Of a stretch of 64,000 nucleotides of DNA, positions 42,761 through 51,716 are shown in pieces; within the stretch, counting starts at the first letter, position 1; every line of letters starts with the position of its first letter. The DNA is from CAIMUS01 sp963708455 (GTDB lineage Bacteria > Pseudomonadota > Gammaproteobacteria > Competibacterales > Competibacteraceae). The notes under the pieces are model-generated. The model worked only from the letters and a program-made list of their open reading frames with translations. It was not told the DNA's origin and searched no databases. A program made the translations under genes and the position numbers. Where the stretch lies: contig CAVPSQ010000010.1 of assembly GCA_963708455.1 (NCBI GenBank), forward strand, positions 496,001 to 560,000. The letters are read 5' to 3'.

Positions 42761-45145
42761 ATGGCGCGCAACCGGATTTTTATCAGCTACAGCCACAAAG
42801 ATCAGTCGTACCTCGACGAATTTCGAAGCTATCTTAAATTCTGGGAAGACAAGGGCCTCCTGGATGTCTGGATCGATCCGGAGCTTCAGGCCGGTCAGAA
42901 TTGGCATCAGGAAATTCAACAGGCTATTGGTTCCGCTGGCATCGGCGTATTGCTGATTTCAAAAGATTTCCTGAATTCCAGCTATATCCGCGAGCATGAG
43001 TTGGAGCCGCTGCTGCGAGCCAGGGCGCAGGAGCAGACGGCGCTGACCTGTCTATACCTGCGTCCTTCGGCCGTCGATGATCCTGACTGCGTGTTTCCCG
43101 ACGGCCAGGGTAACGAGGTCAGACTGACCCAATATCAAGGACTCAACGCACCTGATAAACCGGTTTCGTCCTGTCAGGGCGATGAACGCGAACGACTTTA
43201 TTTACGAGCTGCCCGGCAACTGCGTGATCTGGCGCGGCAAGTGGGGATCGAGGCAGAGCCGGTCAGCCGACCGCCCGGCGAGCGCCAGCATGAATTGACC
43301 ATCTGCTTACAGGTTCGTGGCGACCGGTTTTACGCGCTGTATTCCTCGCCATCCGAACCGCTGTTCGCGCAGGATTACCTGGATTGCAGGGGCGCCCGTA
43401 GCGCGGCGGCGGACTGGCTTGCCCATGGCGCCCTGCCGCACAAGGCTGAGTCTTTGGGACCGTTCTTGTTCACGCTGTTGTTCGGTCCAGCCGAGAAAGG
43501 ATTTTGCAACAGGATAATCAGCAGAGTTTTCGATTCGGACCAGACGTTACCACTCAACCGTTACCCTCTGCGGGTGCGCCTACAGACGGATGATCCGCTG
43601 CTAAGACAACTTCCCTGGCGCCAGACCCGTTGGCAGGATCAACCGTTGTGGGAAGCCGGCGGCTGGACCTTCGAATTCTTGCCGGCGGCCGACACGACCG
43701 AGCCGCCGCAGTACAGCGACATCCAGGTATCCACCCCTTGCGAAGTGCTGATCGTCGCGCCGGAGGATCACGGTGGCCCCTTGCGCAGCGACCCTCACTG
43801 TCTGGGGTTGGAACAGCTTTTCGAGACGCTCTGGTCCGGGCATGCCTGGCCCTGGCCGCCGCTGCGCGCGACCAACCGACAGGAACTCGAACGCGCGTTC
43901 AAAGAACGCACCCCACGCATCGTTTACTACTATGGCCCGGCGGAAGCCAGCGGCGCCGAACTCGTGCTGCTACTGCGGGATTCCCAAAAGCTGACTTTAA
44001 AGGAATTGGGCGCACTCTGGGCCAGACATCCGCCCAAGGCGCTGTTTCTCAATCTGGCGGGCAGATCCCTACGACCGGGTATGGGCAGCGTGGCCGAGGT
44101 GTTGCCTACTGTGCCGTTCGCCGCCGTTCAGGTGACTTCCTCTGACGATACCCTGCAAGCCCGTCAGACTGGCATCCGTTGGTTGGAAGGATTACTGCAA
44201 GGATATGATCCGGTCTGGGCACTGCATGCTTACGGCTTGCCTGACGCCAGCGCCTGGTCGGCCTATCGGCGTTGGCAAACCCTGCCCGGCATCAAACCGA
44301 CGAGTGCGGATCTAATCGAACTCCTGCTCGACCGTCACAATCAGCGTGGGCTGCTGACTAGCAGTGTCATAGAATTGGTGCGCAACCGGGACCGCCGTTT
44401 ACAGGCTGTGGTGGTGCATGGCGAGCCCGGCAATCGGGTGGAGCATTTTTCCATTCAACTGCTCAACCATTTAAAGCGTGATGCCAGAGACACCGTTGCC
44501 ATCAAACGTTTGGAATTACGGTTGCCGAACCTTTCCAAGCCTTTCGACCGACAGGCGGTGGAACAGGGAGTGCGGCGTCACCTGGGTCTGGAATGGCGCG
44601 AGCCTATCGTGAGGCATCTGGAGAAGCTCGCACCCGAGCGCCTGGGTAAAGCCTTTCCCGTGGTGTTGCTCGACTGGAGAATGGACCTTTGCCCACGGGA
44701 TTTCACCCTGTTCGAACAGCAATTGACTGCGTGGTTGACTTTCTGCCGTGATGAACTGGCGCATGCCTGTCCGGACGGTTTGCGTCTGGTGTCCTATCTC
44801 GCTGTGGAGCGCCCCGTCGGACAGGAGGGGGTGTTGCAACAGATACTGGATTCTCTGGAAGGGCGTTTTCTGGGTGACTGGACGTTCGCTTTCGAAGCAT
44901 TACCGCCTTTGGAAAAGGTCTCCGTGAAAGACCTCGTTCACTATCTGAGCGACCGCCATCACTGCAACTGTCCGGACGGCATGCGCGCCCTACTGCCGCG
45001 TCTGATCTACCGCGAAACCGGCGGGGAGTTCGACCGTACCGTGCAGTTGCTTCAGGATGGCGCCAAGGGGCATTGGCACGACCTTTACGACCATCTCAAA
45101 CAAAAGTGGGGCAAGCAATGTGGCATTGTCGACACCGAGGATTGA
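42761..45145 (+). CDS. TIR-domain protein with CHAT/STAND-like C-terminal region
   Basis: 794 residues. Residues 1-105 form a TIR domain: RIFISYSHKDQSYLDEF, LDVWIDPELQAGQNWHQEI, IGVLLISKDFLNSSYIREHE; E80 is the likely NADase glutamate. Residues ~175-320 are strand-rich. Residues ~325-500 (PCEVLIVAPEDHGG, RIVYYYGPAEASGAELVLLL, PPKALFLNLAG) resemble a degenerate caspase/CHAT-type fold. The rest (e.g. FPVVLLDWRMDLCPRDFTLF) could be an inactive STAND-like module; no Walker A is seen. It heads the operon TIR-MoxR-vWA/FGE. TIR proteins in bacteria often deplete NAD+ in immunity, so an effector role is likely but inferred. Confidence 0.85.
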   Translation: MARNRIFISYSHKDQSYLDEFRSYLKFWEDKGLLDVWIDPELQAGQNWHQEIQQAIGSAGIGVLLISKDFLNSSYIREHELEPLLRARAQEQTALTCLYLRPSAVDDPDCVFPDGQGNEVRLTQYQGLNAPDKPVSSCQGDERERLYLRAARQLRDLARQVGIEAEPVSRPPGERQHELTICLQVRGDRFYALYSSPSEPLFAQDYLDCRGARSAAADWLAHGALPHKAESLGPFLFTLLFGPAEKGFCNRIISRVFDSDQTLPLNRYPLRVRLQTDDPLLRQLPWRQTRWQDQPLWEAGGWTFEFLPAADTTEPPQYSDIQVSTPCEVLIVAPEDHGGPLRSDPHCLGLEQLFETLWSGHAWPWPPLRATNRQELERAFKERTPRIVYYYGPAEASGAELVLLLRDSQKLTLKELGALWARHPPKALFLNLAGRSLRPGMGSVAEVLPTVPFAAVQVTSSDDTLQARQTGIRWLEGLLQGYDPVWALHAYGLPDASAWSAYRRWQTLPGIKPTSADLIELLLDRHNQRGLLTSSVIELVRNRDRRLQAVVVHGEPGNRVEHFSIQLLNHLKRDARDTVAIKRLELRLPNLSKPFDRQAVEQGVRRHLGLEWREPIVRHLEKLAPERLGKAFPVVLLDWRMDLCPRDFTLFEQQLTAWLTFCRDELAHACPDGLRLVSYLAVERPVGQEGVLQQILDSLEGRFLGDWTFAFEALPPLEKVSVKDLVHYLSDRHHCNCPDGMRALLPRLIYRETGGEFDRTVQLLQDGAKGHWHDLYDHLKQKWGKQCGIVDTED

Positions 45146-45185
45146 TCCAGGTAATTTCCTCAAAAGATCCTACCTATGGGCCCAG

Positions 45186-45296
45186 TCTTTATTCCCCCCC
45201 TGCCAAGGGGGGGTGCCCGAAGGGCGGGGGGGTCAGTCCGCCAGGTCGAACCACCCCGGCGCTGCGCGCCACCCCTCCTTATTCAAGGAGGGGAAT
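45186..45296. repeat. Intergenic palindromic C/G-run repeat
   Basis: Two hairpins bracket the stretch: CCCCCCCTGCCAAGGGGGGG at the left and CCCCTCCTTATTCAAGGAGG at the right. This resembles a widespread class of small dispersed intergenic elements. It lies between the TIR and MoxR genes and could form a strong RNA structure lowering or processing the operon transcript. Confidence 0.65.
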
Positions 45297-45352
45297 TCAT
45301 ACCCACCCATGCCCGACTTTCCGGTATAGCCTTTGCCAGAAATCACCCCGCC

Positions 45353-46286
45353 ATGACCCGTGACAGCCACTTCGAACTGGTGCGTATCGACATCGATCCA
45401 AACGCTCACGATCCGCTGGCCGCCCGCCGGCGACTGGAGCAGCGCCACACTGCCGGAAACGTTGCGCGATTTCAAAGTCTCGGCCTCGCGTTTTCGACTG
45501 GACACCGGTCTGCAAACCGCCATCAATATGGCGCTGGCGGTGGGCGCACCCCTGCTGCTGACCGGCGAACCCGGCACTGGCAAGACCCAAGTCGCCTGGT
45601 ATCTGGGCTGGTATTTTGGCGTCGAGGTGTTCGACTATTCAGTCAAGTCCACTTCCACTGCCGAAGATTTGAAGTACGACTTCGACGCGGTAGGGTATCT
45701 GCGGGCCGCCCAGCATCCTGCGCCGGGAGAACCGCCTCTGCTACGGGCGGATTTTCTGCAAAAGAAAGCCCTGTGGCGGGCCTACGAGTGCGAGACGGTT
45801 GCGGTTTTACTGATCGACGAGATCGACAAGGCGCCACGCGATTTTCCCAACGACCTGCTGCTGGAACTGGACCAGCATAAGTTTCATCATCCTTTTAACG
45901 AAAAAGAGATCATCCATCCCCGTTCCGGTCAACCGCCCATCGTGGTGATCACCAGCAACGCCGAGCGGCGGTTGCCGGATGCCTTTCTGCGTCGCTGTAT
46001 TTTCCATCATATCGAGCTGACCGAAGCGCTGGTCCGCGCCGCCATCAAGGCGCATTTCCCGCCCCTGGATGAAGCTTTGCTGGAGGCCGCCCAGGAGCGT
46101 TTCTGGGAACTGCGCAAAACGCCGCAGTTGCAAAAGAAACCTTCAACCGCGGAAATCCTGACCTGGTTGGCGATCCTCAGCGCCCGTGGCATCAAAGCGC
46201 AACCATTGCGCACCTGTAGCTTGCGGGACCTTCCCGGCCTGACCGCTTTGCTCAAGGACAGGGACGATCTCGACCAGTTGCGTTGA
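45353..46286 (+). CDS. MoxR-type AAA+ ATPase (single-base frameshift near the N-terminus)
   Basis: About 310 residues after correcting one extra base near 45446-45451. The first frame gives MTRDSHFELVRIDIDPN to RRRLEQRH; the second continues LPETLRDFKVSASRFRLDTG. AAA+ motifs: Walker A LLLTGEPGTGKTQVA, Walker B VAVLLIDEIDKAP, sensor 1 VVITSNAERRLP, and arginine finger region FLRRCIF. MoxR ATPases remodel partner proteins, typically vWA proteins, and here the next gene has a vWA-like region. The gene stop is 2 bp before the next start. Confidence 0.85.
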
Positions 46287-46288
46287 CG

Positions 46289-49235
46289 ATGCCTTTTCTC
46301 CCCGGTCTGGATGCCTTTCTGACAGCGCTGCGGGCGGACGGCGTGCCGGTCGATCCGCTGGCGGTGAGCCGCTTGCAGCATGTGTTTCGTCTGGAGCCAG
46401 CGCTAAACCGGGTCAGCCTGAAACACCTGCTGGCCTGTACGCTGCTCAAGGACAGCAAACACCACGCCGTTTTCGAGGCGCTGTTCGAGGAATGGTGTCC
46501 GGATGAGCCTTTCGCCGTGGCGGAGGAAGCGGACACGGACACGGCAGAAACTGCAATTCAAATTCCGATGGAGCCGGTAGAAGCCGTCGCGTCTCCCGCG
46601 CAATCGCCGGTTGTTCCACCGGTTCAGACTAAGGCTGCTGGATCGTCTCGCGCAGCCACTGCGCCAGCACACCCTCCGCCGCGAAAACCACGGATTTCAA
46701 TAGCCGCGTGGTTGCGTCGCTGGTTGCGCTTCCGGCTGCCTGCACCCTTCATTTCCTGGCGGCTGCTCGTAGCGATTGCCGTGTGCGGGCTGGCGCTCAG
46801 TTTGCCGTGGCAATCTTCTACCGGTGAATACCGCTGGCTTTGGGCCTCGTTAGGCTGGATGGCTTGGTCGAGCGCGCTGTTTTTCTGGTGGACTTACCAG
46901 AACCGCGCCCGCCTGCCGGAAGCTGCCGCCGCTCCCCGTGGAGGACCGGCCTGGGTGCCGCTGTCGGCGCCGGCCACTCAGGGTCCGGCGCTGCTGGACG
47001 CCGAACAGGTGCGGACGCTGGTGTGGGGGGTGGGTCGCTTCGTTTCCGAAGAATCTGACCCGGCAGTTGGATCTGGAGCGGACGGTAGCGGCCACAGCCC
47101 GGTCGGGCGGTGTGCCGATGCTTCATTATCAGCGGGCGACTTATCCCCGCGAGGTGTGGCTGTGGCGGGACACGCAGTCGGATGACATGCTGAGCCGGCG
47201 GCTGGTGGAGGAATTGACGCTCAGCCTGAACCGGGCGGGGCTACCGGTACGCAGCGGCGTGTTCAGGGATTTCCCCGAATGGGTGCGCTGGCGGGAGGGA
47301 CAGGAGTTCTCGCCGCTGGTTCTGGAAGGGCATCGGCAGAGCGCTCTGGTGGCGGTGCTCACCGACGGCGCCGGTCTGGCGATGGCGCACCAGTCCGAAC
47401 TGGAGCGCGGTTCGCTGAACCGGTTGCTGCGGGGACTGGCCGATTGGCCGCAACTGGCGTTCGTCGATTGTGGACGCGGCCGGCATGGTCTGACACCGTT
47501 GCTGCAACCGTATGGGCTGCGCTGCATCGGGCCGGAGGATTTACCGGTTTTTCTGGGCGCGGGCGAAGCCCGACCGGTCATCGCGCCGCAAGGTGATGAC
47601 CGGTTGCTCGGCGATGCACGCGCCTGGGCGGCGGCGCTCGCTCTGTCGCCTGATCCGGTCGATGACGACGCGGCTTATGCCTTGTTGCGCGAGTTGCAAC
47701 TGGATCTGTCGTCCTGGCGGTTACAGGATCTGCTGCTGCGGGCGGAGGATATGGGCAGTGACCGGGCCTCGCTGGGCCTGGATACCGATCTGCTGCTGCG
47801 GGCGGAGGATGTGGGCGGACGCATCGCTTGGCCGCCGTTGCTCAAAGTCAAACTGCTGAACTGGCTGGCGCAGAGCGAAAGCCTGGAAGCAGACAGTCAG
47901 GTGACGGAAAACGGTTTACTGGATAGAGCCTTGCGGTTCTGGTTGCAGCATTATGCCGAAGAACGCGAGCGCCGGCGGGAGGGGGAGCGGGACAGCCAAC
48001 TGCTGCCCTGGCAGAACACGTTGGCGGCGCAGCGGCTGACGGTGGAGGAGGGGCTGCTGGAACTGTGGCGGAATCCGTCCAAGGCGGCGGAGTTGCTGTA
48101 TCCGTTGTACCAGGGAAAAGCGCTGGAGGAGGAAATCCGCACGCGGCTGGACGGCTTGGCGCCCCGTCCCCCCGTTGCCGACCAGCGCAAGCGGCGCGAC
48201 CTGATTTTCCTGCCCTGGGTCTGGGAAAAGCAACCTGCCAAAGCGCGGCGCATGCTGTTCGAGATGGGTTTTGGCGGCGGCTCGCTGGTTGCACCCGGAC
48301 CTTTGCGGATACCCGGCACGGTGGCCCTGGCTCTGGGGTTGGGTCTGGGTATCACCGTGGTGGCGGCAGTCGGCGCGGGTGGTTTCATGGGTGCGCTGCT
48401 GGGGTTGGCGGCATTGGGAGCGGCTGGTTATATGCTTCGAGAGATATGGCCGCAGCCAGTGACGGAGGGAACAGCGGAAGAACCACCGGACTTACTGGAG
48501 ATGGTGAAATTACCAGGAGGAACGTTTTTGATGGGGTCGGCGGAGTCAGATGATCAAGCATATGGCAGTGAAAAACCGCAGCACAAGGTTACTGTTTCCG
48601 ATTTTGCGATGAGTCGTTATCTGGTGACACGCCAACTGTATCGGGAGTTGATGAAGGAGATGCCATCGGAATGGCAAAAGGATCAAGACGATGACCGGCT
48701 GCCGGCTAACTATGTCGATTGGTTCGATGCGGTGAAGTTCTGCAATGTCTTGTCGGAGCAGCAAGGTTTGCAGCCATGCTACCGGATCAAGGGTAAACAA
48801 GTGGAGTGGAGTAGGGAGGCCAACGGTTACCGACTGCCGACGGAAGCGGAATGGGAATACGCGGTGCGGGCGGGGACGACGACGCGCTGGTTTTGCGGGG
48901 ATAAACCAGACAAGTTGGAGCAGTATGCCTGGTTCGACAAGAATGCCGGCAGTCGCGTCCATCCGGTGGGAGAGCGGGAGCGGAATCCGTGGGGCTTGTA
49001 CGATCTGGCGGGGAATGTGTGGGAGTGGTGTTGGGATTGGTATGGAGCTTATTCGTCGGATGCGGTTCCCGATCCCGTTGGCCCTCCTGCTGGCGACTAC
49101 CGTGTGCTGCGCGGCGGCGCCTACTGGAACGAGGCCAGGTACCTGCGGTCCGCGGCCCGGCTCTGGGACGCGCCCGGGATCCGGCTCAGCTTCATCGGCT
49201 TTCGCTGTGTGCGTGGGTCCCGCCGCCAGCCTTGA
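46289..49235 (+). CDS. DGR target 1: vWA-like/FGE-sulfatase membrane fusion protein (single-base frameshift)
   Basis: About 981 residues after correcting one extra base near 47054 (GRFVSEE continuing LTRQLDLERTV). Order: helical N-terminus (1-90), Pro/Ala linker, membrane segments (LLVAIAVCGLALSLPW, LWASLGWMAWSSALFFWW), vWA-like region (~270-420: VWLWRDTQSDDMLSRRLVEE, ALVAVLTDG), helical region, another membrane segment (LGLGITVVAAVGAGGFMGAL), and a C-terminal FGE-sulfatase fold (~735-981: LPGGTFLMGS, YRLPTEAEWEYAVRAGT, GLYDLAGNVWEWCWDWYG). The last 43 codons are the variable repeat VR1. The FGE fold would display the diversified residues, probably as a ligand sensor, while MoxR acts on the vWA part. 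This is a likely recognition/signalling component. Confidence 0.85.
49100..49228 (+). repeat. Variable repeat VR1 of the diversity-generating retroelement
   Basis: About 129 bp nearly identical to the template at 50329-50457. I count 15 substitutions at template adenines among 14 codons, one G-to-T within GAC/TTC, and an A-to-G at the 3' margin. Template codons such as AAC become TAC, GCC, CTC, GAC, ATC, AGC. The constant ends are CGTGTGCTGCGCGGCGGC and the 3' block GGCTTTCGCTGTGTGCGTG. It encodes the end of the FGE-fold protein. Confidence 0.95.
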
Positions 49236-49270
49236 CCCATCGACCCATTGACCCATTCAATCTTTTAATC

Positions 49271-49300
49271 TTTTTTGCGGCGCGCAGCGCCGCTTTTTTT
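49271..49300. terminator. Hairpin after VR1: terminator or retrohoming cruciform
   Basis: Stem GCGGCGC-GCA-GCGCCGC (49277-49293) followed by seven T, with six T on the other side, so it could terminate transcription in both directions. It lies 48 bp after VR1. DGRs often need a DNA hairpin just downstream of the VR; the second VR also has one. Confidence 0.75.
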
Positions 49301-49331
49301 ACGCGGCCTATAGACAGCACTTGTTATTTGA

Positions 49332-49355
49332 TTGACAATTAGCTGTCAAATGACA
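49332..49355 (+). repeat. Left TTGACA/AAATGACA repeat flanking the DGR core
   Basis: TTGACAAT, a short spacer with TGTC, then AAATGACA. A closely similar copy in the same orientation lies at 51622-51646, after the reverse transcriptase. Dyad symmetry (TTGACA/TGTCAA) and position just before the HTH gene fit an operator; flanking both ends fits a remnant of module transfer. Confidence 0.55.
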
Positions 49356-49391
49356 ATCATATAGTCAATCAACCAACAATTTTGTCTTGTC

Positions 49392-49961
49392 ATGCAATTG
49401 ACACTTGAACAAGCCGCCACCCGCCTGGGCAAATCGCAACGGCAGGTGATCTACATGATCCAGCAGGGGCGTCTGTCCGCCGAAAAAATCGCGGGGCGTT
49501 GGTTTATCAACTCCGAAGCGGTGGAGCCGCTCTTGAACGAGCAGCAGCAACACAACCAAACGCGCAAACAGCGCCAGTTGCGCGCTGCCGTGGACAGCGC
49601 CTTGACGTTGGAACCGGATGAACAACGGCAGGCGCGTTATTCCATTCGTGACCTGAAAGCCTTCCAGATCACACTGCCGGTTTACCGCATGGCCTGTCAG
49701 GAATTTAGCTCGGACCATCCGGCCGCCCGGTTGCTGCGACAGGTGCTGGAGCATCTCAGTCAGGGCTGCCATCGTTTCGATCAGGAAGACAAAGCAACTG
49801 CCTATCGTGCCGCTCGTGATGCCGCCAGCCTGGCTGCCTGTGAACTGGCGCTGACGGAATCGGAAGCCGCTAACCGGTTGCTGTACACGCTGGAGCAGGA
49901 TTTGATGGCGGCGCTCGCCGGTCTGATGCGCCGGGTCGATAAGTCGCGGCGGTTCCGTTAA
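49392..49961 (+). CDS. HTH protein fused to S23/Avd-like four-helix region
   Basis: 189 residues. Residues 1-50 match an excisionase/MerR-like helix-turn-helix (LTLEQAATRLGKSQRQVIYM, QQGRLSAEKIAGRWFINSEA). Residues ~80-189 are helical and resemble the S23/Avd four-helix family (SIRDLKAFQITLPVYRMACQ, AYRAARDAASLAACELALTE). It sits 3 bp before avd. It could regulate DGR transcription or act as a second accessory factor. The fusion is inferred from sequence patterns only. Confidence 0.7.
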   Translation: MQLTLEQAATRLGKSQRQVIYMIQQGRLSAEKIAGRWFINSEAVEPLLNEQQQHNQTRKQRQLRAAVDSALTLEPDEQRQARYSIRDLKAFQITLPVYRMACQEFSSDHPAARLLRQVLEHLSQGCHRFDQEDKATAYRAARDAASLAACELALTESEAANRLLYTLEQDLMAALAGLMRRVDKSRRFR

Positions 49962-49964
49962 GCC

Positions 49965-50297
49965 ATGCCGACGCCGGCGCCGCTGTTCGTCGATACGTTC
50001 GCTTTGTGCGAATGGCTGTTGCAACGCCTGGACCAACAGGCCGGCGCGCTGCCGCAGGCAGTGTGCAACAACGCGCTGCACTTGCTGGAGGCTGTCACGC
50101 TGGCGCTCAAGAACCGCCTGCGGGCGGAGCGCCTGGACGAAGTGGATGAACGTCTGATCATGCTGCGGGTGCAACTGCGGCTGGCGGGTGCTGTCGGGCT
50201 ACTGGCCGACCATCAGATGCTGTTTGCCCTGGAATGCGCCGACCGGATCGGTCGCCAGGTGGGCGGTTGGCAACACGCGCTGGATGCGGCATCATAA
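49965..50297 (+). CDS. avd: DGR accessory variability determinant Avd
   Basis: 110 residues forming four helices: FVDTFALCEWLLQRLDQQAG, LPQAVCNNALHLLEAVTLAL, RLIMLRVQLRLAGAVGLLAD, FALECADRIGRQVGGWQHAL. The ending IGRQVGGW is typical of Avd proteins. Avd forms a pentamer that binds the reverse transcriptase and the template RNA. It lies 31 bp before the TR, the usual order avd-TR-RT. Confidence 0.88.
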   Translation: MPTPAPLFVDTFALCEWLLQRLDQQAGALPQAVCNNALHLLEAVTLALKNRLRAERLDEVDERLIMLRVQLRLAGAVGLLADHQMLFALECADRIGRQVGGWQHALDAAS

Positions 50298-50328
50298 CCG
50301 GCGGCAGGTCCGAAAAATGCGCTTGATG

Positions 50329-50457
50329 CCGTGTGCTGCGCGGCGGCGCCTACTGGAACAAGGCCAGGAACCTGCGGTCCGCGAACCGGAACAGGAACGA
50401 GCCCGAGAACCGGAACAACGACATCGGCTTTCGCTGTGTGCGTGGGTCCCGCCGCCA
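50329..50457 (+). ncRNA. Template repeat (TR) of the diversity-generating retroelement
   Basis: 129 bp between avd and the RT start, matching VR1 and VR2. The centre is rich in AAC, AAG, AGG and GAG codons in the VR frame, giving the adenine-targeted mutable positions; it would encode N/K/R/E-rich sequence without stops. The RNA is copied by the RT with errors at A, and cDNA replaces the VRs. It is not itself a protein gene. Confidence 0.95.
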
Positions 50458-50477
50458 ACCTGCTGTCTGCTGACACC

Positions 50478-51602
50478 ATGCAGGATCTGCCTGAACCGGT
50501 AACGGTTCAATCCCGACCCCCGCCCGTTCTGGTAGGCAGCCGCCGACGGTCCGGGCGGGTTTTCATGAACGGTCCACCACCGCAAGTCCCGGCCAGTCTC
50601 AAGCGATCGATGCGCTCAATCCCCGCCGGCAGTTACGACCGTCTGACCTGCCTGGAGGCCTTATGGCGCGCCTATCTCGCCTGCCGTCGTGGCAAGCGCC
50701 GCCAGCCACGCATGGCCGCGTTCGAGTTGGACGCCGACCGACACCTCTGTGCGCTGCAACGCGAGCTGGCCGCCGGTCGCTATCAGCCTGATCCCTGGCG
50801 ACTGCGCGCTATCCGTGATCCCAAATCACGCCTGATTGCAGCCCCGTCCGTCCGCGACCGGATAGTGCATCGGGCGTTGCTGGATGAGATCGGTCCGTAC
50901 TACGAACGCGGTTTCATCGATCATTCGTATACAGTGGGCTGTGGCCGTGGCCCGCAGCGGGCGGTGTTGCGCTATCTGGGCTGGGCGCGGCGCTTCGACT
51001 ACCGCCTGTGCCTGGACATTCGTCGCTATTTTCTTTCGATTCATCATCCCACTTTGTGCGATCTGTTGTTTCGGCGATTACGGGACGAACGCTGTCGGGC
51101 GCTCATCCGACAGTTATTGGAAAGCGGCGGCGCCGTTTACCGCACGCCGCTGGCTGCCGAGGTGTTGGACCTGGACCGTCATCCCCTCTCTGTGGATTGC
51201 GGTCTGCCCCTGGGTTCCTATCTCAGCCAATGGTGTGGGACTTTTTATCTGGACGGCATGGATCATTTCATCAAGCGGGAACTGAAGGTGCACGGCTATC
51301 TGCGCTATATGGATGATTTCGTTTTGTTCGGCGACGATTCCGACCGGCTGGTCGAAGCGCGCGCCCGGATTGTTGACTGGCTGGCCCGGGAGCGCCGTCT
51401 GACGCTCAATCCCAAGCGCTGGGATGTCCTGCCCACCCGCGCGCCGACCATTTTTCTGGGTTACCGGATCAGCCGGGCCGGTATCAACCCCAGCCGCAAG
51501 CTGCGTCGCTCCCTGCGCCAGCGCCTGAATCAGGCGGCGGACCACGGTTATGAATCCCTGGTGCGCAGCTTGCATTCCTATCGCGGACTGCTCTTGTTTT
51601 GA
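50478..51602 (+). CDS. DGR reverse transcriptase
   Basis: About 374 residues from ATG 50478 (a start at 50565 is also possible). RT motifs: FELDADRHLCALQRELAAG, RLIAAPSVRDRIVHRALL, the block with LCLDIRRYFLSIHH (first catalytic Asp), GLPLGSYLSQWCGTFYL (the GxxxSQ motif of DGR reverse transcriptases), catalytic LRYMDDFVLFGD and LNPKRWDVLP. The maturase and endonuclease domains of group II intron proteins are absent. Lies directly after the TR. Confidence 0.95.
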   Translation: MQDLPEPVTVQSRPPPVLVGSRRRSGRVFMNGPPPQVPASLKRSMRSIPAGSYDRLTCLEALWRAYLACRRGKRRQPRMAAFELDADRHLCALQRELAAGRYQPDPWRLRAIRDPKSRLIAAPSVRDRIVHRALLDEIGPYYERGFIDHSYTVGCGRGPQRAVLRYLGWARRFDYRLCLDIRRYFLSIHHPTLCDLLFRRLRDERCRALIRQLLESGGAVYRTPLAAEVLDLDRHPLSVDCGLPLGSYLSQWCGTFYLDGMDHFIKRELKVHGYLRYMDDFVLFGDDSDRLVEARARIVDWLARERRLTLNPKRWDVLPTRAPTIFLGYRISRAGINPSRKLRRSLRQRLNQAADHGYESLVRSLHSYRGLLLF

Positions 51603-51621
51603 TTGTATAAGTGTCATTTAC

Positions 51622-51646
51622 TTGACAATATGTCAGACAAATGACA
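51622..51646 (+). repeat. Right TTGACA/AAATGACA repeat flanking the DGR core
   Basis: TTGACAAT, ATGTCAGAC, AAATGACA, 20 bp after the RT stop, similar to 49332-49355 in the same orientation. An additional GTGTCATTT at 51611 makes a larger dyad with AAATGACA. Confidence 0.55.
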
Positions 51647-51663
51647 GGGTAAAAATTGGCGGC

Positions 51664-51688
51664 GAAGCTCGCGCTACGCGCGAGCTTC
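51664..51688. other. Perfect hairpin downstream of VR2
   Basis: GAAGCTCGCGC-TAC-GCGCGAGCTTC: an 11-bp perfect stem with a 3-base loop, 35 bp beyond the end of VR2 in that gene's reading direction. Both VRs are followed by TTGACCCATT-type short tandem repeats and then a GC-rich hairpin, so this may be the retrohoming cruciform or a terminator. Confidence 0.65.
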
Positions 51689-51716
51689 AAAATCAATGGG
51701 TCAAGGGGTCAATGGG

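Noticed and set aside
46283..47185. Treating the N-terminal part of the vWA-FGE gene as a separate protein
   Set aside because: Removing one base near 47054 joins it smoothly to the next frame, and the tail after that point looks like frameshift noise.
50331..50477. Reading frame upstream of the RT start, through the TR
   Set aside because: It is an out-of-frame translation of the template repeat; ATG 50478 gives a normal DGR reverse transcriptase start.
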